A DNA stretch of 11,883 bases from UBA9926 sp964524295 (lineage in GTDB: Bacteria > Pseudomonadota > Gammaproteobacteria > Pseudomonadales > Azotimanducaceae): assembly GCA_964524295.1 (NCBI GenBank), contig CAZGCW010000121.1:1-11883 (forward strand), read 5' to 3'. Each line of letters opens with the position of its first letter. The first letter of the stretch is position 1. The notes under the pieces were generated by a model. That model saw nothing but the letters and a program-made list of their open reading frames with translations, did no database searches and was not told where the DNA came from. Below are positions 7,504 through 11,883 of the stretch, one piece after another. Position numbers and translations under genes: made by a program.

Positions 7504-7995
7504 GTGACGCTCTCGCGAAGACAGGTGCTGGCGCTGTGTGGTTCGTTGCCCCTTTTACAACCCATGGCATTAGGAAATACCCATACCCAGGTGCTGGAAA
7601 ACAGCCCATTTGCATATATATCCCCAGTTAAAAGCAACCAGGCTTTAAGTCGTTGCCAGGCTGAAGTTTGGTACGTCCGTTTTAAGGGCGCGCTTTATGT
7701 CTGTTCAGATACGGTGAGTTGGCGGGTTAAAGCGGTATCACAGGGACTGGTCCAAGCCAGGCTATGGTTAGGTGATGTCGGTGATTGGGATAAATCTAAT
7801 CAAGCCTATTTGAGGTTGCCCACCTATACTGCGAATGCAGACATCGTCTCCGAAGCAACACTTTGGGATGATTTGATGCCGCTATTTGGTGAAAAGTACC
7901 CCCTGGAATGGCTATTATGGCGGGCGTCTTTTCGAAATGGCCTTGCAGATGGTTCCAGGACCATGATTCGTTACAGGCTGACACAAGCGTCCTAG
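7504..7995 (+). CDS. Small protein with twin-arginine-like signal, possible flavin-type split-barrel domain
   Basis: A 163-residue protein. Residues 1-24 look like a signal peptide: SRRQVLAL (4-11) resembles a Tat motif, followed by a hydrophobic stretch and a small-residue end (ALG) that could be a cleavage site. C12 lacks a proper lipobox. The mature part contains AEVWYVRFKGALYVCSD, VSWRVKAV, LVQARLWLGDVGDW, LPTYTANADIV, FGEKYP-WLLWR and RTMIRYRL. This alternation of beta-strand-like segments, and KGALYVCSDTVSWRVK-like sequence, faintly recalls pyridoxamine-phosphate-oxidase/deazaflavin-type split barrels, but I cannot confirm the domain. Start is GTG 7504-7506, 3 nt after the preceding TAG, so translation is probably coupled to the dehydrogenase. 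A periplasmic location is inferred from the signal alone. It ends 46 nt from the convergent tetR, with no clear terminator. Confidence 0.7.
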   Translation: MTLSRRQVLALCGSLPLLQPMALGNTHTQVLENSPFAYISPVKSNQALSRCQAEVWYVRFKGALYVCSDTVSWRVKAVSQGLVQARLWLGDVGDWDKSNQAYLRLPTYTANADIVSEATLWDDLMPLFGEKYPLEWLLWRASFRNGLADGSRTMIRYRLTQAS

Positions 7996-8041
7996 AATCG
8001 GCCGCAGACCCACGTCTTGAACGGGGTAGGCTCGCGGACTG

Positions 8042-8791
8042 TTACTGTCTTTGGCCGGGGATGCTGGTTAACTGCACCTCTCTGCTCTTACTTCTCCTTT
8101 CTATTGAAATCCTGAAAGGAATGCCCTCATCCGCAGGCAGATCTTCCCGAACAGGCGCAGCAATATCGGGTAGGGGGGCTTCAGCAAATGCCTTAGCTGC
8201 GATATCGGGTAGGCCGAGCATTCTTAGCACATGACGAATCGTTTCATTGATGGCGCTCTTGGCCAGGTTTCCTCTCTGAATTTCGAGCGTGACATAGGTC
8301 GCCATGCCGGTTATGAGGCTTTGAGTAATAGACGTATTCTCAGATCTGAACCGGCCGCCTTTTTTACCTGCGTTGATGTCGTCGCGACATTCTTTTGAAT
8401 CCTGCGCCAGGATATGTGTGTCAGATAGGCCGGCACTGATGATAAAACTCCGCCAGGCTTCATTTTCCAGTGCCTGGGTAAAGTAATATTTTAACGTCAC
8501 CGAAAGCCGCATGGCAGGATCATTCAATTTGTTGCGTGTTTCGCTGAGGCAGGTTGCAAAAAGATTATCAAAGTCTTCGATGATCGCTTGAATGATCGCG
8601 TTTTTATTTTCAAAATAATTGTAGAACGAACCGGTAGCGAGTCCAGCTGCTTCGGTGACATCCTGAATCGATATATTTTCTATGCCTTTGTTATAGATTA
8701 GGTCTCTGGCAGCGGTAATTAACTTTTTCCGCGTCCTGCCACGTTTGGTCGTCATGTGCGCATACTTAATTGGTTGTGTCGCTGCATTCAT
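8042..8791 (-). CDS. TetR/AcrR-family transcriptional regulator
   Basis: A 249-residue cytosolic one-component repressor-type protein. The N-terminal DNA-binding domain is clear: TRKKLITAARDLIYNKGIENIS (helix 1 and turn), then the helix-turn-helix IQDVTEAAGLATGSFYNYF (42-60) followed by ENKNAI. The C-terminal ligand and dimer domain (about 65-220) is not recognisable to subfamily. A proline-rich tail with LPDIAA twice, 13 residues apart, follows. A 12-residue leader precedes M13; the first ATG (8789-8791) has an AGGGG sequence upstream, while M13 has none, so the longer form is chosen, with some doubt. It diverges from the third acyl-CoA dehydrogenase gene and converges on the Tat-signal gene, so control of acyl-CoA catabolism, with an acyl-CoA or fatty acid effector, is the natural hypothesis. 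A palindrome 109 nt upstream of its start is the probable operator. Confidence 0.9.
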   Translation of the reverse strand: MNAATQPIKYAHMTTKRGRTRKKLITAARDLIYNKGIENISIQDVTEAAGLATGSFYNYFENKNAIIQAIIEDFDNLFATCLSETRNKLNDPAMRLSVTLKYYFTQALENEAWRSFIISAGLSDTHILAQDSKECRDDINAGKKGGRFRSENTSITQSLITGMATYVTLEIQRGNLAKSAINETIRHVLRMLGLPDIAAKAFAEAPLPDIAAPVREDLPADEGIPFRISIERRSKSREVQLTSIPGQRQ

Positions 8792-8899
8792 CGCGTTCTT
8801 TCACCCCTGTTTCGTCATTCCATATTTGCATAGGAATCGCTATCTATCCACACGGCAAAACTTTTTTACGCAGCATTCCAATATTCGAGCACAGGGTTA

Positions 8900-8914
8900 A
8901 CTAACTTTGTTAGT
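8900..8914. promoter_or_regulatory. 15-bp palindrome, probable TetR operator
   Basis: ACTAACTTTGTTAGT has perfect 6-bp arms around a 3-bp centre, the size and symmetry usual for TetR-family operators. On the minus strand it begins 5 nt after the TATAAT hexamer and would cover the transcription start of tetR, an arrangement expected for autorepression. No second copy was found elsewhere in the window. Symmetry and position are seen directly; binding by this TetR is inferred. Confidence 0.55.
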
Positions 8915-8919
8915 CTGTG

Positions 8920-8925
8920 ATTATA
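8920..8925 (-). promoter_or_regulatory. -10 hexamer of a probable tetR promoter
   Basis: The minus strand reads TATAAT exactly, pointing toward tetR. The -35 region is weak (TTTCCC at 8942-8947 with a 16-nt spacer), as is common for repressor genes. The implied start near 8913 gives a leader of about 120 nt before the ATG. The same bases read TTATAA on the plus strand, so a weak rightward promoter is also possible. Confidence 0.4.
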
Positions 8926-9049
8926 AGTGCCTGATCCAGCGGGGAAATTTATCGTTTTTATTATCTTTGCTCTGTGGCGCTAAAATATCCTGCTTCATTC
9001 ATTTATCATGATTAATATTAGCGGTCTTAAGGCTAATGTGTTTTCCTTA

Positions 9050-9114
9050 TTAATTACACTTGTTAATTACACTTGTTAATTACACTTGTTAATTACACTT
9101 GTTAATTACACTTT
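9050..9114. repeat. Tandem array of five 13-bp units (TTAATTACACTTG)
   Basis: Four perfect copies (9050-9062, 9063-9075, 9076-9088, 9089-9101) are followed by a fifth with 12 of 13 matches (9102-9114, last base T). Each unit contains the palindrome TAATTA. As 13 is not a multiple of three and the unit has TAA on both strands, the array is closed in all six frames, so it is non-coding. It lies in the tetR/dehydrogenase spacer. Such perfect short tandems can change copy number by replication slippage. A regulatory role (repeated binding site or variable spacing) is speculation. Confidence 0.95.
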
Positions 9115-9246
9115 GGCTCTTAAGGGTGTTGCCCCTTTGATAGGGCGGTCTGTGATAAGGTAACGACTCATCCCAGAGGCTTTGTCTGCTACCGCTATCT
9201 GCACCCGCACCTTCTTGATCCCTGTTTCCAAATGACGCCTGCAATT

Positions 9247-9276
9247 ATTAAGGAAAATTAATATTACTACCTTAAT
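9247..9276. promoter_or_regulatory. Inverted repeat ATTAAGG-N16-CCTTAAT
   Basis: Perfect 7-bp arms are separated by 16 AT-rich bases. The right arm overlaps a second palindrome, ATGTGGATCACAT (9275-9287, 5-bp arms, 3-bp centre). The TGTG/CACA half-sites recall CRP, but the 3-bp spacing is too short for the usual TGTGA-N6-TCACA. Position, just before the 35-codon ORF and about 210 nt before the dehydrogenase start, suits a regulatory site. No factor can be named. Confidence 0.3.
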
Positions 9277-9308
9277 GTGGATCACATCTGAATAGAAAGT
9301 GGAGAAAT

Positions 9309-9416
9309 ATGCAAGATTTGCTTGCTGGGTTTCTGATTTGGCTTCAGGCAGAATGGGGTTCTGGTGTCTTTTCAAGTAATGTTTGTCGTGAGAATGGTGA
9401 GTACCTGATTGCGTAA
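9309..9416 (+). CDS. Possible 35-residue small protein or leader peptide
   Basis: A short ORF, MQDLLAGFLIWLQAEW at its start, preceded by GTGGAG with only 4 nt between GGAG and the ATG, and ended by TAA 9414-9416. The first 14 residues are hydrophobic, followed by a more polar end containing one cysteine. It lies 76 nt before the third dehydrogenase start on the same strand, where a leader peptide could sit. There is no homologue I recognise, and an ORF of this size can arise by chance, so this is only a candidate. Confidence 0.22.
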   Translation: MQDLLAGFLIWLQAEWGSGVFSSNVCRENGEYLIA

Positions 9417-9474
9417 AGAGCTAAACAGAGCGTTAAAGAAAGAGTTAAATAGCGTGTTACATAGCGCGTTCAAT
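9415..9474. repeat. Degenerate 12-bp tandem array before acyl-CoA dehydrogenase 3
   Basis: Four units share the pattern AG-G-GTTA-A- : agagcgttaaag (9427-9438), aaagagttaaat (9439-9450), agcgtgttacat (9451-9462), agcgcgttcaat (9463-9474), with a weaker unit at 9415-9426. The array ends 8 nt before the dehydrogenase Shine-Dalgarno sequence (GAGG, 9482-9485). The units are diverged, so it is an old duplication or a series of related sites. It is different in sequence and period from the 13-bp array at 9050-9114. Confidence 0.65.
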
Positions 9475-9492
9475 TGAATTTGAGGCAAATGA

Positions 9493-10659
9493 ATGAATTT
9501 CGAGTTTACTGACCAGCAAAACTCCATCCAGGCCGCCATTGCCAGGATTTGTGGTGAATTTGATGATGCGTACTGGTTGGAACGAGATACGGATGGCGAG
9601 TTTCCCGAGGCTTTCGTGAAGGCCATTACGGCTGGGGGATGGTTGGGGATTGCCATGCCCGAAGCTTATGGTGGAGCCGGTCTGGGAATTACGGAAACCG
9701 CGATAATGGCCCATACCATCGCAAGGTCCGGAGCTGGAATGAGCGGCGCATCGGCGGTGCATCTGAACCTGTTTGGCCCAAACCCGATTGTTGTCTTCGG
9801 CACTGAAGAACAGAAGCAACGGTTACTGCCACCCCTCATTCAAGGGCAACATCGAGCCTGTTTTGGAGTCACTGAGCCAGATGCCGGCCTCAACACCACA
9901 CGCCTAAGCACACGAGCCGTTCGTGATGGTGATCATTATGTTATCAATGGTCGGAAATTGTGGACAACTACCGCCCAAACAGCCAATAAGATCCTGATTA
10001 TAGCCAGAACAAAACCACTCGCTGATTGCGCCAAGCCGACTGAAGGCCTGACCCTCTTTTATACGGACCTTGACCGCGAGCGTATCGAAGTTCGACTGAT
10101 TGATAAAATGGGCCGTAAAGCAGTTGACTCGAATGCATTGTTTATAGACGATCTAGCCGTGCCGGTTGTCGACCGTATTGGCGAAGAAGGGGATGGCTGG
10201 AAATGCCTGCTGCACGGCTTGAACCCGGAGCGGATATTGATTGCCTCAGAAGCCGTGGGTCTTGGACATGCTGCCTTGGCAAAAGCAGCCGGCTACGCCA
10301 GAGAAAGAGTGGTTTTTGACAGAAGCATCGGCAAGAACCAGGGTATACAGCATCCGCTGGCTGAAAACTGGATGGAATTAGAAGCGGCTCAACTCATGGC
10401 ATTTAAAGCGGCTGATCTCTATGACCGGGGGCAGGCCTGTGGTGCAGAGGCCAATGCAGCAAAATATCTCGCTGCGCAGGCAGCCCTATCAGCCTGCCAG
10501 AGAGCGGTACTCACCCATGGCGGTATGGGTTATGCCAGGGAATATCATGTGGAACGCTATCTGCGAGAAATCATGATTCCGGTGATCGCGCCCGTGAGCC
10601 AGGAATTAGTGAAATCATTTATCGCAGAGCAGGTGCTGGGTCAGGAAAAGAGTTATTAA
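9493..10659 (+). CDS. Acyl-CoA dehydrogenase 3
   Basis: A 388-residue cytosolic FAD-dependent acyl-CoA dehydrogenase of normal length. Motifs: MNFEFTDQQNSIQ start, MPEAYGGAGLGITE (55-68), SGAGMSGASAVH (79-90), FGVTEPDAGLNTT (124-136), NGRKLWTTTAQ (152-162), KPTEGLTLFYTDLDR, KMGRKAVDSN (205-214), THGGMGYAREYHVERYLRE (341-359). The usual C-terminal catalytic glutamate is missing (A366 in IAPVSQEL); E246 in GLNPERILIA is at the helix-G position used by isovaleryl-CoA dehydrogenase and is the probable base. It differs clearly from the two dehydrogenases upstream, so the set did not arise by recent duplication. The ATG at 9493 has GAGG seven bases before it. It stands alone, divergent from tetR and convergent with selU, and TetR control is likely. 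Substrate not deducible. Confidence 0.9.
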   Translation: MNFEFTDQQNSIQAAIARICGEFDDAYWLERDTDGEFPEAFVKAITAGGWLGIAMPEAYGGAGLGITETAIMAHTIARSGAGMSGASAVHLNLFGPNPIVVFGTEEQKQRLLPPLIQGQHRACFGVTEPDAGLNTTRLSTRAVRDGDHYVINGRKLWTTTAQTANKILIIARTKPLADCAKPTEGLTLFYTDLDRERIEVRLIDKMGRKAVDSNALFIDDLAVPVVDRIGEEGDGWKCLLHGLNPERILIASEAVGLGHAALAKAAGYARERVVFDRSIGKNQGIQHPLAENWMELEAAQLMAFKAADLYDRGQACGAEANAAKYLAAQAALSACQRAVLTHGGMGYAREYHVERYLREIMIPVIAPVSQELVKSFIAEQVLGQEKSY

Positions 10660-10738
10660 ATAGGGCCTCCTAACACCTCAGGAAGCAACGCTTGGAGTGG
10701 TTGAGCGGGACGCGACCGCGGGTTGATGCCAGTCGAGT

Positions 10739-11860
10739 TCAGGGTGCCGATTGTGTTGATCTGGTTTTGTTTAGCCAATCCAGAATTTCCTGGTGATTAC
10801 CCCGATAAACAATTCGATCGCCTTTCTTGTTGATCTGGTAATTATACATCGGGTCGTAATAATGCCTGAGCAGCCCTTCAATCCAAATTTTGTGAGCGTC
10901 AAACTCTCCCCGCTGTTGTTGGCACAGGGCTCGCTCGAGGTCACCGCGCAACTGCTTGTGTAATGCCGAACCGAGCCTTTTCCTGATGGCATCTATCGCA
11001 GTCAACAGGTAGTTTGCGAATGCTTCGAAGGCAACCTCATTAAACCAGTCCTGGTATTCCTGCCACTGTTCGATGATGTATTCGTCAAAAATACGTTCGA
11101 CTCGTTCCTCCAGGGAGGCTTCCAGCAGGATTAGCGGTGCGCTCTGGAGTTTAGACTGAAGGGTTTGAGGGAGGTGTATGCGACCAATAAGGCGACCTTC
11201 GTCTTCCATATAAACGGTGTCTAAACCCTGCTGTTTTGCTTTGACTAAGGCGACGGCAATGCTGTTTTCAAAGTCGATTTGAGCGGGTTGTTCTCTTATG
11301 TGCCCACCAAACGCGGATCCGCGATGATCGGCTGCGCCTTCGAGGTCAATACCCCCTTTCAGTTTATGCAGCAGATGTGTTTTACCCGTGCCTGTTTTAC
11401 CGGCAATGACCAGGAGGTCATGATGCTGTAATTCCAATGTGTTCAATAAGAACTGCCGTAACGCTTTGTAACCCCCGTTTACTTTTTGAGTCTTATAACC
11501 CGCTTCCTCAAGCCAGGTACAGGCAATCTCTGAGCGCATACCGCCGCGAAAGCAATACAGCGCTGTGCGTTCATGCTGCTGTATAAAATTGCACCAGGCA
11601 TCAACCCGCTCGTGTTTTATTGACCCGCTAACCGTCTTGAACCCGTAATGACGAGCCGCCTGAGGTCCTTTAGCCTTGTAGATGAGTCCCACGTCATGAC
11701 GCTCCTCGTCACTTAGAATCGGCAGATTAACCGCGCTTGGAAAGCTCCCGTTAACGAATTCAATCGGCGCGCGAACGTCAATCAGGGCTATATCGTCAGA
11801 AAACAGGGATTCATAGGCGTTAGTGACATTGGTCATCGGCTTGTCGGTGTCGTGGGCCAT
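10739..11860 (-). CDS. selU: tRNA 2-selenouridine synthase (SelU/MnmH)
   Basis: A 373-residue cytosolic enzyme (364 aa in E. coli YbbB) that converts 2-thiouridine at the wobble position (U34) of tRNAs for Lys, Glu and Gln to 2-selenouridine through a geranylated intermediate, using selenophosphate. The N-terminal rhodanese domain has IDVRAPIEF (27-35), NLPILSDEER and catalytic C103 in YCFRGGMRSE; the C-terminal P-loop domain has Walker A GKTGTGKT (154-161), LEGAADHRGSAFG (173-185), EDEGRLIGRIHLP and YYDPMYNYQINKK near the end. ATG 11858-11860 is taken as start; M9 is an alternative, and neither has a close Shine-Dalgarno sequence. Selenophosphate synthetase (selD) must be elsewhere. It converges with the dehydrogenase gene across 79 nt (10660-10738) that holds no clear terminator. 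Identity is very secure. Confidence 0.95.
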   Translation of the reverse strand: MAHDTDKPMTNVTNAYESLFSDDIALIDVRAPIEFVNGSFPSAVNLPILSDEERHDVGLIYKAKGPQAARHYGFKTVSGSIKHERVDAWCNFIQQHERTALYCFRGGMRSEIACTWLEEAGYKTQKVNGGYKALRQFLLNTLELQHHDLLVIAGKTGTGKTHLLHKLKGGIDLEGAADHRGSAFGGHIREQPAQIDFENSIAVALVKAKQQGLDTVYMEDEGRLIGRIHLPQTLQSKLQSAPLILLEASLEERVERIFDEYIIEQWQEYQDWFNEVAFEAFANYLLTAIDAIRKRLGSALHKQLRGDLERALCQQQRGEFDAHKIWIEGLLRHYYDPMYNYQINKKGDRIVYRGNHQEILDWLNKTRSTQSAP

Positions 11861-11883
11861 ATTGGCAGTTTAGGCGATCCTCT

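Larger units (their letters stand above)
8792..9492. other. 701-nt AT-rich divergent spacer between tetR and acyl-CoA dehydrogenase 3
   Basis: No protein gene of normal length is convincing here. From left to right it holds the tetR leader (8792-8913), an operator-like palindrome and a -10 hexamer on the minus strand, an AT-rich stretch, a 13-bp tandem array flanked by two copies of TCTTAAGG, a 120-nt stretch in which I see nothing beyond a weak AAGGG/CCCTT hairpin, two overlapping inverted repeats, a 35-codon ORF with a Shine-Dalgarno sequence, and a degenerate 12-bp array running almost to the dehydrogenase ribosome-binding site. The length and repeat content are unusual compared with the 3-160 nt gaps elsewhere in the window. 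Confidence 0.7.

Noticed and set aside
9050..9114. CRISPR array or plasmid iterons
   Set aside because: The 13-bp units are contiguous without spacers, which excludes CRISPR. Plasmid iterons are usually about 20 bp and lie beside a rep gene, which is absent.
9120..9137. Rho-independent terminator at the AAGGG/CCCTT hairpin
   Set aside because: The stem is only 5 bp and no T-run follows in either direction.
9275..9287. CRP binding site at ATGTGGATCACAT
   Set aside because: Half-sites resemble TGTG/CACA, but the centre is 3 bp and the CRP consensus needs TGTGA-N6-TCACA.
9106..9375. An 89-codon minus-strand ORF in the tetR/dehydrogenase spacer
   Set aside because: It starts at TTG with no Shine-Dalgarno sequence, its stop lies inside the 13-bp array, and the translation resembles no family I know. 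It also runs antisense to the small ORF at 9309.
9372..9819. Minus-strand ORFs opposite the start of acyl-CoA dehydrogenase 3
   Set aside because: They are shadows of a clear plus-strand gene; the repetitive L-F-N-S-like run comes from reading the 12-bp array backwards.
4500..10659. A new gene system formed by the three acyl-CoA dehydrogenases and TetR
   Set aside because: Clusters of acyl-CoA dehydrogenases with TetR regulators are common in lipid-degrading proteobacteria; the novelty, if any, is limited to the specific observations listed separately.
10660..10738. Bidirectional terminator between dehydrogenase 3 and selU
   Set aside because: Only a weak GCGG/CCGC pairing is present, with no T-run on either strand.

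Overview
This window reads as ordinary chromosomal DNA of a gammaproteobacterium. RimJ, the YafV/YbdL pair, oxygen-dependent HemF and the SelU/MnmH protein all resemble gammaproteobacterial (E. coli-type) versions along most of their length. Several acyl-CoA dehydrogenases next to a TetR regulator suggest an aerobic, lipid- or branched-acid-degrading bacterium. I see no rRNA, tRNA, CRISPR array, transposase, integrase or phage gene. These assignments come from reading motifs and remembered family sequences, not from a database search.

Left part (1-4478): the 3' end of rimJ runs rightward into a convergent leftward block. Read in its transcription order, that block is hemF (coproporphyrinogen III oxidase), a YbdL-type methionine/glutamine aminotransferase, a YafV-type omega-amidase overlapping it by 4 nt, and, after a 160-nt gap, an orphan MraY-like membrane transferase. 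The aminotransferase and amidase form a known biochemical pair: transamination with glutamine or related donors leaves alpha-ketoglutaramate, which the amidase hydrolyses.

Middle part (4479-7995): a 148-nt divergent region separates hemF from a rightward three-gene unit. It encodes a 540-residue acyl-CoA dehydrogenase with an N-terminal extra domain (methylsuccinyl-CoA dehydrogenase type), a 403-residue PimC-like acyl-CoA dehydrogenase, and a 163-residue protein with a twin-arginine-like signal that starts 3 nt after the preceding stop.

Right part (7996-11883): a leftward TetR-family regulator and a rightward third acyl-CoA dehydrogenase diverge from a 701-nt AT-rich spacer. The spacer holds a perfect -10 hexamer next to a 15-bp palindrome (probable autoregulatory operator), a perfect 13-bp tandem array, further palindromes, a 35-codon ORF with a Shine-Dalgarno sequence, and a degenerate 12-bp tandem array ending just before the dehydrogenase. 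The window closes with selU/mnmH (tRNA 2-selenouridine synthase) on the minus strand, convergent with the dehydrogenase.

No clearly new system stands out. The least explained parts are the repeat-bearing TetR/dehydrogenase spacer, the secreted-type small protein coupled to a cytosolic dehydrogenase gene, and the orphan MraY paralogue with an altered histidine motif.
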